Of a stretch of 64,000 nucleotides of DNA, positions 6,240-15,046 are shown one piece after another; positions within the stretch are counted from its first letter, which is position 1, and every line of letters begins with the position of its first letter. The notes under the pieces are model-generated. The model had not been told where the DNA came from. It saw only the letters and a program-made list of their open reading frames with translations, and did not search any database. Position numbers and translations under genes: made by a program. Origin of the DNA: Brevundimonas huaxiensis (GTDB lineage Bacteria > Pseudomonadota > Alphaproteobacteria > Caulobacterales > Caulobacteraceae); the NCBI RefSeq assembly GCF_014218725.1, contig NZ_JABBJE010000005.1:124001-188000 (forward strand). The letters run 5' to 3'.

Positions 6240-9200
6240 TTAAGCTACGGCACCCTCCAAGACGGATTGCACGGGGTGGCGTCGCAGGACAGCCTCCACG
6301 ACCTCAGGTCTGTCGATGGGACTGAACAGGCGTGGCGCGTAGGCGATGATCTCAACGAAGCAGCCAAGCGCGACCAGGGCGTCACGGTCGGTGCGGCCCC
6401 CGACCACTTCCAGCCGCCAGCGGTCCATGACCCTTGATCGCTTGAGCCAAAGCCCCCCCGAGAGGGCGAGCTGCACATTGCGGTCAAGCACGGCCGCAGC
6501 GGTGCGACCGCCGTCGGCCCAGGCGTCGCCGACCTCGGTCAGGCCCAGCGCCGTCTTCAGGCTGGCGGCCTGCACCTCGTCCAGCACGCGGCCCAGCCAA
6601 CGCCGACCGTCCGGCGCGCGCACACGGCGAACCGAACATCCCTTGGACGGCAGCTTTCCCCAGATCGGCAGCAGAAGCCCGGTCGCCAGGGTCAAGCGCC
6701 GCGCCCGCCAGGGATCGGTCCCGGCGACCTCGCCTTCCCAGGCGGCGCGCCATCCGGCCTCGTCGATCTCGGACCAGGCCGATTCCTCGAAGACCTTCTC
6801 CGGCGTCACCTGATGCTGGTCGGGCCGCAACAGGCGGACAGCAGGCACCAGACGGTCGTCGTCGGTGGTGGTGGTCAGGCCGAACTCGGCCAGGGCGGCC
6901 CGCCCCGAACGCGCGTTGACCACAAGGCGGAAGGCTGCGCCCTCCGCGCCGCTCAGCGCCGCGTCCGAGCTGACGATCTCGCGCCGGACCTTCAGTTCGA
7001 ACGTGACCAAGGCCGTTTCGGCCCCGGTGGAGACGTCCGTTCGGATCACCTCCTCCTCCACGACGGCCAGTTGCGCAGCTTCGATATCCTCCAGCCCGCG
7101 ATCCAGATCGCCCGAGGCAGAGGCGCGCTCGAGGAGGCCTGACAGGATGGCGTCGAACTCGGCGAACAGCGCATTCTGGTCTGCGATGCGCAGAGCGAGC
7201 AGGCGGTTCAGGAAGGTATGGATCGGCGGCAGGTCGTCCGACGGCTTCAGGACTCCGTCGGCGTCGCGTAGCTTCAGGCCGGTCTTCATCTCGAAGTCCT
7301 CCAGAGTCATGGCCGACAGTTCGCCGAAGCCGAGGGCGCCGTAGAAGACCAGCAGGGCCCGGCGCGCCCACGGGCTCTCCAGATTGTCCTCGGCCCGGAA
7401 CAGACCCGCGCCCGCCGTGCGGCGTTCCCCGCGTGTCAGTGCTCCGAGAGAGTCGAGCCGTCGCGCGATGGTCGAAGTGAACCGCTTCTCGCCGTGGATG
7501 TCGGTCGTCACCGGCCGAAACAGCGGCGGGCTGGCCTGATGCGTTCGATGGCTGCGGCCAAGCCCCTGGATGGCGGTGTCGGCTCGCCAGCCGGGTTCAA
7601 CCAGATAGTGGGAACGACGTTGCTGGTTCTGGGCCGACAGGTCGGCATGATAGCTGCGTCCCGTTCCCCCGGCGTCGGAGAAGACCAGGATGCGTTTGCG
7701 ACCGGACATGAAGGCGTCGGTCTCCGAGCGCGCGGCCGAGGCGCCGCGTCGTTCGACCAGCCGGCGACCGTCGCGCACCACAACCCGCCGCGCCCGCCCG
7801 GTGATCTCGGCGACCGCCTCCGTGCCAAAGGTTTCCAGCAGTGCGTCCAGCACGCCGGGGACGGCCGGCAGCAAGGCCATCCGTTCGATCAGGTCCTCGC
7901 GACGCCGCAAAGCCTCCTGACTGACCGCCGGCCGACCATCGACCATGACCGGGACCAGGGTGACGGCGCCGTCGTCACCCTCGATCGCTTCCATCAGGTT
8001 CACCGGGAAGGCCTCGCGCAGATAGTCGAGCACATACTCGCGCGGGGTCAGGTCAATGGAGAGGTTGTTCCACTCCTCCGGCGGGATGGAGGCCAGCCGG
8101 CGTTCCATCACCGCTTCGTTTGTGGAAACGATCTGGACCACGGCGGAACGCCCTTCGGCCAAATCGGTGCGAATAGAAGCCGCCAAGGTCGGCGCCTTCA
8201 GTCCCGAGAGAAGGTGACCGAAGAAGCGCAGCTTGGCGCCCTCGAAGGCGGAATGGACGGCCGAGGCGGCCAGGCCGCTCTTCGCCTTGCCTTCCTCGTC
8301 GCTGAAGCCGGTGGCCTTCAACGCCTCGGCCAGGTTGGCGTGGATCAGCTGGAAGGCGTCGGCCCAGGCGTCCCAGGTCCCGATGTCGTCCTCGGTCAGG
8401 GCGTGGAACAGCGGCTCGTACTCGACGCCCTCGAACGAGAGCGATCGCGCCACATACAGCCCGAGCGCCTTCAGCTCGCGCGCCACCAGCTCCATGGCCG
8501 CCACCCCGCCCTTGTCCATCGCGTCCAGGAAGTCGTCGCGGGTGACGAAGGGCGCCTCCGGCCCGCCCCACAGGCCCAGACGCACTGCGTAGGCCAGGTT
8601 TTCCGCCGTGGTCGCCCCGGTCGCCGAGACATAGAGGACGCGCGCGTTTGGCAGCCGGTTCTGAAGCGCCAGACCCGCCATCCCCTGAAGCGACGCCTTC
8701 TTCGTCCCCCGCGCCCCCTTTCCGCCGCCAGCGGCGTTGGCCATGGCGTGAGCCTCGTCGAAGGCGATGATCCCGTCGAAGTCTTCGCCCAGCCAGGCGA
8801 CGATCTGGTCGAGCCGCGACGCCTTCTGGCCGCGCGCGGGCTGACGCAAGGTCGCGTAGGTGGTGAACACGATCCCCCGGTCGAGTCGGACGCCTTCTCC
8901 CAGCTTCCAGCTGTTGAGCGGCACGAGATTGTGGGGGCCCCCGCCGATCGCGCTCCAGTCGCGCCGGGCGTCGTCCAGAAGGGCGTCGTTCTTTGACAGC
9001 CAAAGGGCCTTGGTCCGCCCCTGGGCCATGTTGTCGGCGATGACCGCGGCGATCTCCCGCCCCTTGCCGCAGCCCGTGCCGTCGCCCAGGAAGAAGCCTC
9101 GCCGCAACTGGACCGCGCCCTCGGCCTCCTCCCGCGAGAGTCTCAGCTGATGCGCCGCGTCGCCCGGCGTCCACCAGGCCGGCAGAAGGCCTGCGTGGGC

Positions 9201-10520
9201 CTCGCCCGCGTAGATGACGGTCTCCAGCTGGGCGTCTGAGATCCGGCCCTCGTCGCGCACTGCGGGCGGCAGGACCGGTCGGTAAGACGGGGCAGGCGGG
9301 GCCACCGAAGCCATTGGACCGGACTCGACCAGGGCCGACGGATGAGGCGTCTCCACGGGCAAGGCGATCCGTGCGAGCCGGTGCGCCTGATAGAGGCCGA
9401 CGTCACGACCCTCGCCGCTCCACGGCCGGGTCTCGTAGGCGACCGGCGAAGCCCCTGCGAGGAAGCCGAGCCGTCCAGAAGGGAGTGCCAGCGACCGGTC
9501 TCGGGGCGCGAGCAAGGTCCGGGCGGCGAGCTCAAGCCGAACCCGAGGTTTGGCGGTCGCCCGCTCCGGTACGGCGGCGGCCAGGGCGGCGCAGGCAGCG
9601 AGGTCCTCGCCGTTCGTCAGAAACGCGATCTCCGCGCCTGCCTCGCGCCGATCCAAGACCAGCAGCCCCGTCTCCACACTGGTCCCGTGTTTGGCGAAGG
9701 CACGCGGCGGGAAGCCGCTACGGGCAAGGACGCGCCCCCTGGCGCTCAGCCGCCGCATCAGGCCTTCGTCGGTCAGGGCCGTCATCGGCAAGACGGCGGC
9801 CAGGCGTCCGCCATCGGCCAAGGCCGCGAAGGCCGCCGTCAAATGCGCCTCAAGATCCGAGAATGGTGGATTGCAGACCGCCACGTCGAACCCGCCGGCG
9901 CCCGGCAGCAGATCCTGGACGTGGCGTCCGTCCACGCGAGACCGCGCCGCCGAAGCAAACAGGCCGTCGAGCAGCGCCGCACGGCCATCGGCCAGTTCGT
10001 TCAACGTCAGAACCCCGCCGCAGGCCTCGGCCACGACGGCGACCAGACCCGTGCCCGCCGAGGGCTCCAGCACCTTGTCGCCGGGTCGGACCTGGGCAGC
10101 CAGCACCACGAGCGCCGCCAGCTCCGGCGGGGTGGAGAATTGATCCAGCGCGAGCTGATCCTCGGTCCGTCGGCTATGGGTCAGACCCAGGCTCCCGACC
10201 GTCGCCAGGAGGGCGGTGATGCCGGCGGGCGCGTCCTCGAGCCGCGAGATTTGGGGGGTCAGCCGCCGGATCTGCAGCACGGTCGCCGCCTCGATCGCCT
10301 CATAGGCGTCCCGCCAGGCCCACAGTCCTTCGGCGTCCGACCCGCCGAAGGCTGTGGTCATGACGCTGGAGACCATCCTGCGGTCCAGCGGACGGGACCG
10401 GGCCAGATTGGCGGCGAGCGCCCGGGCGGCGGCCAGAAGGTTGGCGGCGCGGTCACAAGCGCGCGGCGTGGTGAAAAGGAAGAGGCTGGCTGCCCGAGGG
10501 GGCGTCTGGACGGCGGTCAT
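6240..10520 (-). CDS. Strawberry-notch-type helicase with N-terminal DNA methyltransferase domain
   Basis: This 1426-residue protein joins two activities. The N-terminal part has a SAM-binding motif LEPSAGTGL (residues 151-159) and the N6-adenine methyltransferase-type motif NPPF (217-220). The rest is an SF2 strawberry-notch helicase/NTPase with Walker A GDGTGCGKG (about 479-487), DEAH (about 586-589) and a downstream helicase C region. Such proteins are frequent on alphaproteobacterial plasmids and ICEs next to ParB-like, RadC and Toprim genes. Proposed roles include DNA restart or anti-restriction, but the function is not established. The start at 10520 has GGAG eight bases upstream; a start 12 codons earlier lacks one. 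Confidence 0.8.
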   Translation of the reverse strand: MTAVQTPPRAASLFLFTTPRACDRAANLLAAARALAANLARSRPLDRRMVSSVMTTAFGGSDAEGLWAWRDAYEAIEAATVLQIRRLTPQISRLEDAPAGITALLATVGSLGLTHSRRTEDQLALDQFSTPPELAALVVLAAQVRPGDKVLEPSAGTGLVAVVAEACGGVLTLNELADGRAALLDGLFASAARSRVDGRHVQDLLPGAGGFDVAVCNPPFSDLEAHLTAAFAALADGGRLAAVLPMTALTDEGLMRRLSARGRVLARSGFPPRAFAKHGTSVETGLLVLDRREAGAEIAFLTNGEDLAACAALAAAVPERATAKPRVRLELAARTLLAPRDRSLALPSGRLGFLAGASPVAYETRPWSGEGRDVGLYQAHRLARIALPVETPHPSALVESGPMASVAPPAPSYRPVLPPAVRDEGRISDAQLETVIYAGEAHAGLLPAWWTPGDAAHQLRLSREEAEGAVQLRRGFFLGDGTGCGKGREIAAVIADNMAQGRTKALWLSKNDALLDDARRDWSAIGGGPHNLVPLNSWKLGEGVRLDRGIVFTTYATLRQPARGQKASRLDQIVAWLGEDFDGIIAFDEAHAMANAAGGGKGARGTKKASLQGMAGLALQNRLPNARVLYVSATGATTAENLAYAVRLGLWGGPEAPFVTRDDFLDAMDKGGVAAMELVARELKALGLYVARSLSFEGVEYEPLFHALTEDDIGTWDAWADAFQLIHANLAEALKATGFSDEEGKAKSGLAASAVHSAFEGAKLRFFGHLLSGLKAPTLAASIRTDLAEGRSAVVQIVSTNEAVMERRLASIPPEEWNNLSIDLTPREYVLDYLREAFPVNLMEAIEGDDGAVTLVPVMVDGRPAVSQEALRRREDLIERMALLPAVPGVLDALLETFGTEAVAEITGRARRVVVRDGRRLVERRGASAARSETDAFMSGRKRILVFSDAGGTGRSYHADLSAQNQQRRSHYLVEPGWRADTAIQGLGRSHRTHQASPPLFRPVTTDIHGEKRFTSTIARRLDSLGALTRGERRTAGAGLFRAEDNLESPWARRALLVFYGALGFGELSAMTLEDFEMKTGLKLRDADGVLKPSDDLPPIHTFLNRLLALRIADQNALFAEFDAILSGLLERASASGDLDRGLEDIEAAQLAVVEEEVIRTDVSTGAETALVTFELKVRREIVSSDAALSGAEGAAFRLVVNARSGRAALAEFGLTTTTDDDRLVPAVRLLRPDQHQVTPEKVFEESAWSEIDEAGWRAAWEGEVAGTDPWRARRLTLATGLLLPIWGKLPSKGCSVRRVRAPDGRRWLGRVLDEVQAASLKTALGLTEVGDAWADGGRTAAAVLDRNVQLALSGGLWLKRSRVMDRWRLEVVGGRTDRDALVALGCFVEIIAYAPRLFSPIDRPEVVEAVLRRHPVQSVLEGAVA

Positions 10521-10578
10521 GGGATGGGCTCCGGTCGCCCGGAGCGGCGGGCGCATCCCTCCGGTCCTCCAGGCTCGT

Positions 10579-10597
10579 CCCGGCCGCCCTTCCTCCC
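10579..10597 (-). promoter_or_regulatory. Shared leader motif, copy 2 (upstream of methyltransferase-helicase)
   Basis: On the minus strand this reads GGGAGGAAGGGCGGCCGGG, about 59 bases before the start codon. It is the best-conserved form of the motif also found at 4145, 12774 and 14389. Confidence 0.5.
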
Positions 10598-10610
10598 GCT
10601 CCCATGACGA

Positions 10611-10641
10611 AGGCCCGCCGCGACGATGTCGCGACGGGCCT
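10611..10641 (-). terminator. Hairpin downstream of the parB-like gene
   Basis: AGGCCCG-C-CGCGAC pairs across GAT with GTCGCG-A-CGGGCCT (13 pairs, one mismatch), 20 bases beyond the parB-like stop on the minus strand. No T-run follows. It may be a terminator, attenuator or processing site between the two genes. Confidence 0.5.
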
Positions 10642-10660
10642 CGCCCGCTTCGAGCCCGGA

Positions 10661-12727
10661 TCAGGCGGCCGTGTCGAGCGCCGCCTCGCCTTGGGGGGTC
10701 ACCTCGAAGGCGCCGACGCCGTCGTCCGGCTCACATCCGTTGTCTTCGGTCGCCTCGCCATCCCGATCGTCAACCTCGAACGCCGCAAACGCATCGGTCT
10801 CTGGGGCCGTGGTCCAGGACAGGCTCGCCGGCGCCCATCCCTTTTCGGCGGCGTTCTCCTCGACCCAGGGGATCAGGTCGGCCTTCTTCAGCAGCGCCGC
10901 CCTGACGTCGGCCCGGTCCATCTCTTCCAACATCTTCAGGAGGAGGGTCTTGGAATGCGGCTTCAGGAACTCGGCGTCGGGGGTCCAGTGCAGGGTGATG
11001 TCCGCGCCGCAAAGCTCGGCGAGTTCGGCGGCCTCGGCCCGAGCCGACTTGCGGATCAGGGTCGTCCGCTCCTCCCGGATGTCGAGCGTCAGGGCGGTCA
11101 GCTCGGCGAGGAGACCCATCTTGTCGCCATGGGCGAGGCCATTCACCCAGGCGATGACCGTCTGGCCCGACGCCTCCCAAGCGGCGCGCCGGTCATCGAG
11201 CCTCTGGCGAACGTCGCCGTCCAGCGCCTCGATGACGCGACCGCCGGCCGGCTTGAAGGCCGATGCGGTCAAGGCGAGGGCGGATTCTGACCGCTGGCCG
11301 AAACTGCGCACCGCCAGCTGATTGAACAATCGCGCAATCAACGCCGTGAAGGCGGCGCCGGGGTCGTCGGCCAGGGCGCGGATCAGGCCGCGGGTCGCCA
11401 CATCCGTCCGCACGGCGTGGAGAGCGTGGTTCACGCCTTCCGTCTCCGGTTCAGGCGTGTCCACCTCCGGCGGTTGGTAGGTCCGCGCTAGGGCGACGCT
11501 CGACAAGTCGGGACCGACCTCGTCCCCAACCGGGGCCTCGATCTCCGGCTCCACAGGCGTGAAGCACTGGACGTCGATCCCGGTGCGCGCAGCAGGCCGC
11601 AGGACCATGGTGGTCGCCACGCGCCCGCGCCAGCCTGCCTGATCCATGGCCAGGCGGGCGCGGATCAGGACGTCGATCGCGGCGTCGACCGGCCCGGCGT
11701 CGGTCGTCCGGGCGAGGACCTCCTCGACAGCCTCAACGGCTGCGTTGAAGGCGTCGCGTTTGTCGCGATAGTCCGCCATCTCCGCAGCCGAGAGCTGGCC
11801 GCCGTAGACGTAGCCGGCGGCTTCCAGATCGTCCGGCAGGTCCGGTTCGGGACCTGCCGTGACTTGAACCGTCAAGCCTTCGGCCTCGTAGATCAGGGCG
11901 ACCTCGCGGGCGCGTCTGGTCCAGACCTCGGTCAGAATGGCAGGGTCCAACAGAACCGGCGGCAGTTCGCCGAAGAGGTCGGTCTCGGTGCGGCCGCCGG
12001 CCAGGGCGTAGCGCTCCGGGCCGATGAGCGCGCAGCGGGCGTCGCGCGCGGTGACCCGACCCTCGTCGAGCCTCTCGGTCACGCGCCAGTCCTGGAAGCA
12101 GTGACCCTCAAGGGTCATACGGGCGATCTCAGCCTGCTCGTCCATATCGGAAAGCCGCGCGAGCAAACGCGCCTGCCGCAGGTTCAACCGCCCAAGCCGC
12201 AGCGCCTGAAGCGCAACATCCGGCAGGCCGGAAAGCGCCGCCAGACGTTTGACGTCGATCTCCGCATAGCCGAGCGCTTTGGCGATGGCGGGCACGCCGA
12301 GCTTGCCCTTCAGCATCCGGCCGATCGCCGCGATGATGTCGGCGACATGGACCGGAACCGCGGTGTTGGTCAGCAGGACCGCGGCGGCCTGACGCGCCGG
12401 ATCGGTTTCGACGAAGACGTCAACGAGAAATCCGTCGTCGATGCGGCCCTGTTCGACCAGAAGGCGCAGAGCCAGTAGCCGCCGCCTTCCGTCGAGCGCC
12501 ATATTGGCGGCCTCCTTCTTTCGGCCCGGGCGCACCGTGAGCGGCTGAAGCTGGCCGGCGGCGAACAGGGTTTCCGCGAGAAGCGGAATGTCGTCGTCCG
12601 GCGGCTCGCCGAAGCGAAGATTCTCCGGAGCGATGTCGAGATCTCGCAGGTGGACCAGCGGGCGATCCCGGGTGGCGGCGACCTGGAACGGCGTCGAGAC
12701 GACGGCGACGGCGGTGGAACGGGGCAT
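10661..12727 (-). CDS. ParB/RepB/Spo0J-family protein, long mobile-element type
   Basis: The 688-residue protein has an N-terminal ParB-like nuclease fold (VHLRDLDIAPENLRFGEPPDDD, MALDGRRRLLALRLL) and a helix-turn-helix segment (IAKALGYAEIDVKRLAALSGL). A long C-terminal part has no clear motif. It is much longer than chromosomal ParB (about 300 residues), as in other plasmid/ICE ParB-like proteins of this context. No ParA gene is visible nearby, so a classical partition pair is not shown. It may instead bind or regulate element DNA. AGGAGA six bases before the ATG fixes the start. Confidence 0.8.
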   Translation of the reverse strand: MPRSTAVAVVSTPFQVAATRDRPLVHLRDLDIAPENLRFGEPPDDDIPLLAETLFAAGQLQPLTVRPGRKKEAANMALDGRRRLLALRLLVEQGRIDDGFLVDVFVETDPARQAAAVLLTNTAVPVHVADIIAAIGRMLKGKLGVPAIAKALGYAEIDVKRLAALSGLPDVALQALRLGRLNLRQARLLARLSDMDEQAEIARMTLEGHCFQDWRVTERLDEGRVTARDARCALIGPERYALAGGRTETDLFGELPPVLLDPAILTEVWTRRAREVALIYEAEGLTVQVTAGPEPDLPDDLEAAGYVYGGQLSAAEMADYRDKRDAFNAAVEAVEEVLARTTDAGPVDAAIDVLIRARLAMDQAGWRGRVATTMVLRPAARTGIDVQCFTPVEPEIEAPVGDEVGPDLSSVALARTYQPPEVDTPEPETEGVNHALHAVRTDVATRGLIRALADDPGAAFTALIARLFNQLAVRSFGQRSESALALTASAFKPAGGRVIEALDGDVRQRLDDRRAAWEASGQTVIAWVNGLAHGDKMGLLAELTALTLDIREERTTLIRKSARAEAAELAELCGADITLHWTPDAEFLKPHSKTLLLKMLEEMDRADVRAALLKKADLIPWVEENAAEKGWAPASLSWTTAPETDAFAAFEVDDRDGEATEDNGCEPDDGVGAFEVTPQGEAALDTAA

Positions 12728-12753
12728 GAGAAGTCTCCTGCCGACGGCGGGGC

Positions 12754-13677
12754 CTATCCCCGCCCTTCCGGCGCCCGGCCGTCCCCTTCCTTTCCCTCCG
12801 TCCGACCGCCTTGGAGCGCCTCGTTCCAGTCGCCCCACGGGGCTGGAGGAAAGGCGAGGCTCGCCTTCACGCCATCGCCCTCCAGCCGCCTCGCCAATCG
12901 CATCGCCGCCCTCTCCCCGGCTGCGCCGCGATCCCCTGCGATCACGACGGCCGCGACGCTCTCAGGCGCCTGCCACCGCGAGAGGTTTCCCGCTGACAGG
13001 AGCGCCCAGCCCGGCAGGTCGAAGCGCATCATGGCTGACAGGGTGGTAACGACACCCTCCCCGACCAGCATCCGTGCTGCGGGGGCGCACAGGCGCACGG
13101 CCGACCCCGGAGGAACCTGGCCCACGGTCTTGCGGGGAACCCGTAGGCCCGTCGCCACCAGACCATTGGGAGCGAGATAGGTGAGTTCGACCGCAGTGAG
13201 GTCGCCCGAAGGCGCCCGGATCCCCGACATCATCGCGCGCCCGGTGTGTGGACCCTGGCGATATACGGACAAGGGCGCAGACGGATGCTCGAGCAGGTCG
13301 TCAAGGTCGGCTCTCCAGGTCACGCCGCGTCTCGTCAGGTGACGTCCGACCACACCGGTCTCGGCCGGCCGGATTCCGCCTTGCCAAAGCACACGCGCGA
13401 CAGCCCGTCGTCGGGGTTGATCGATCACGAGCGCATCCGGTGATGTGACGCCGCCCAGGATGCGGCCGCTGTGGTCGATCAGGCCCCGCCGCAGGAGGTC
13501 GTCCCGCACTTCCCGCCACTCCGCCGCGCCAAAGGTGTGGATGACGACGCGGCCTGCGCTCAGGAGCAGAGAGACCGACCTGTCGGCCTTCCTGTGCCCG
13601 GGCGCCGGCACATTGGCGCGAAGACCGCTCTGGTAGAGCTCTCCGCCGAGGGCCGCCACGATCTGGCGCAGGCTCAC
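12754..13677 (-). CDS. Toprim domain protein (DUF7146/primase-like)
   Basis: Toprim domains occur in primases and topoisomerases. This 307-residue protein has the Toprim Glu in MLVGEGVVTTLSAMM (about residues 201-215) and the Asp-containing strand VVIAGDRGAAGERAAMRLARRL (about 241-262). The N-terminal half (APGHRKADRSVSLLL) matches the DUF7146 region of plasmid/ICE primase-like proteins. Its start overlaps the radC stop as ATGA, so the two are translationally coupled. It probably helps process or prime transferred DNA. No helicase or zinc-finger part is present, so it is not a full DnaG. Confidence 0.8.
   Translation of the reverse strand: MSLRQIVAALGGELYQSGLRANVPAPGHRKADRSVSLLLSAGRVVIHTFGAAEWREVRDDLLRRGLIDHSGRILGGVTSPDALVIDQPRRRAVARVLWQGGIRPAETGVVGRHLTRRGVTWRADLDDLLEHPSAPLSVYRQGPHTGRAMMSGIRAPSGDLTAVELTYLAPNGLVATGLRVPRKTVGQVPPGSAVRLCAPAARMLVGEGVVTTLSAMMRFDLPGWALLSAGNLSRWQAPESVAAVVIAGDRGAAGERAAMRLARRLEGDGVKASLAFPPAPWGDWNEALQGGRTEGKEGDGRAPEGRG
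12774..12799 (-). promoter_or_regulatory. Shared leader motif, copy 3 (upstream of parB-like gene)
   Basis: On the minus strand the block contains GGAAGGGGACGGCCGGG, about 47 bases upstream of the start codon. It overlaps the 3' end of the preceding Toprim gene, so coding constraint is mixed in. Confidence 0.4.
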
Positions 13678-14354
13678 CGGAAATGTCCGAGCGCGCGCAG
13701 GCTGGCGGTACCGTCTCGTCCGACGACGAGATGATCGTGAACCTGGATCTCGAACACCTTGGCGGCCTCGACGATCTTGCGCGTCATTTCGATGTCGGCG
13801 CGAGACGGCTCGGGATCGCCCGAAGGGTGATTGTGCACGAGGATGATCGCTGCAGCCGAAACCTCCAGAGCCCGGCGAACTACCTCGCGTGGATAGACGG
13901 GCGCATGGTCAATCGTGCCGTGGGCCACGAGTTCGTCGCGCAGGAGCCGGTTACGCTTGTCCAGAAACAGGGCGCGGAACTGCTCACGAGGCTCTTCAGC
14001 CAGCGCGACGCGAACGTAGGCGAGCAAGGCCGTCCAACTGGTGATCACCGGCCGTTTCGAGGCTTCAGCCCGGACAAGACGTTCGCTGAGAACGCGGAGC
14101 AACTTCAGATCGGTCAGCGCCACGGGCCCCAGGCCGCTGACGCGGGCCAGTTCCGGTACATCGGCGGAAGCGATGGCGGCGATGTCGCCGAACCGGTCGA
14201 ACAGGGCATTCACGGCGGGGGCGGACACCTGTCTCAGGCTCCGGCCGAGCAGAAGCGCCAGAAGGGCGCGGTCGTCGAGGTGCGCAAGCGAACTCGTGTC
14301 AGGCGAACGCCCCACTGGGTCAATCGCGGGTTCGAGGTCAGGAAGCGGTCGCAT
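13674..14354 (-). CDS. radC: RadC-family JAB/MPN domain protein
   Basis: The 226-residue product has a helix-hairpin-helix section (VSGLGPVALTDLKLL) and the RadC metal-binding motif HNHPSGDPEPSRAD (about residues 177-190). RadC-like proteins are common on mobile elements; a DNA-repair role has been disputed and the true activity is unknown. The start at 14354 has TGGAGA six bases upstream. It is the first gene of the leftward radC-Toprim unit and is divergent from the nuclease gene at 14458. Confidence 0.85.
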   Translation of the reverse strand: MRPLPDLEPAIDPVGRSPDTSSLAHLDDRALLALLLGRSLRQVSAPAVNALFDRFGDIAAIASADVPELARVSGLGPVALTDLKLLRVLSERLVRAEASKRPVITSWTALLAYVRVALAEEPREQFRALFLDKRNRLLRDELVAHGTIDHAPVYPREVVRRALEVSAAAIILVHNHPSGDPEPSRADIEMTRKIVEAAKVFEIQVHDHLVVGRDGTASLRALGHFR

Positions 14355-14388
14355 GGCGGTCTCCAGCAAGGCTCCCAATCGGAGCGTT

Positions 14389-14412
14389 CCCGGCCGCCCT
14401 TCCTTTCTCCCC
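14389..14412 (-). promoter_or_regulatory. Shared leader motif, copy 4 (upstream of radC)
   Basis: On the minus strand the block contains GAAAGGAAGGGCGGCCGGG, about 35 bases before the radC start and inside the divergent radC/nuclease gap. Confidence 0.5.
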
Positions 14413-14457
14413 GGCAACCCGCTTCACGATCACAACGGATCGGGCCAAGCTGGACAG

Positions 14458-14862
14458 ATGAAATGGTGGCTCATCCTCCTCGCTCTCGCCTTGCCCACGA
14501 TCGCCCATGCCGATCCCTGCGAGGGGTGGCTGCCCGACCGCCCGGGACAGGCCTTCTCAGGGCAGGTCCGCTACGTCGGTGATGGCGACGGGCTTTGCGT
14601 CGGCGACCGCACGAACCCCTCCACCTGGATCGAAGTCCGGCTGGCCGATTTTGATGCGCCCGAGCTCAACGCCTCAGGCGGTCGTGCCGCGCGGGATCAG
14701 CTGCGTCAGCTGGTCATGGGACGACGGCTCGACTGTGTCGCAACGCGGGGGCGCAACGGCCGGGTGGTCGTCTACGATCGCGTGATCGCGACCTGCCGTG
14801 TCAACGGTCGTCGAGTTGGAGACCTCATGCGAGCCGCCGGGGTGCGCGAAGGCGGCAACTGA
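14458..14862 (+). CDS. Secreted thermonuclease-family (SNase-like) protein
   Basis: The 134-residue protein starts with a signal peptide (MKWWLILLALALPTIAHA, cleavage about residue 18) and then has the SNase-like pattern VGDGDGLCV (40-48), RLADFDAPEL (61-70) and GRVVVYDRV (101-109). Staphylococcal-nuclease-type enzymes cut DNA and RNA; secretion places this one in the periplasm. Small nucleases like this are usual beside the conjugation genes of alphaproteobacterial elements. Possible roles are trimming extracellular or competing DNA, but this is not established. It diverges from radC and reads toward virD4. Confidence 0.8.
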   Translation: MKWWLILLALALPTIAHADPCEGWLPDRPGQAFSGQVRYVGDGDGLCVGDRTNPSTWIEVRLADFDAPELNASGGRAARDQLRQLVMGRRLDCVATRGRNGRVVVYDRVIATCRVNGRRVGDLMRAAGVREGGN

Positions 14863-14892
14863 TCCTTCTCGGGTCAGCAGCGAGCCGATAGC

Positions 14893-14905
14893 GACAATAT
14901 ATTGC
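14893..14905 (+). promoter_or_regulatory. AT-rich box GACAATATATTGC upstream of virD4
   Basis: An isolated AT-rich palindrome AATATATT stands out in very GC-rich DNA about 145 bases before virD4. A near copy lies 90 bases before trbC (23978-23991). It could be a -10 region or an operator for the transfer operon. Confidence 0.35.
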
Positions 14906-15046
14906 GGGCCGCGCCGATGAGGCAAAGCCGCTCACGTGCAGGATGGCCCTCTATATCCGCGGCGTCAGCGCCCGGCATGCAGATTTGCGGCCAGAAAGTC
15001 GCCGCAAACGGCGCTCTCCCTCGAAGGATCGAAGGTCTTCGAAGAG

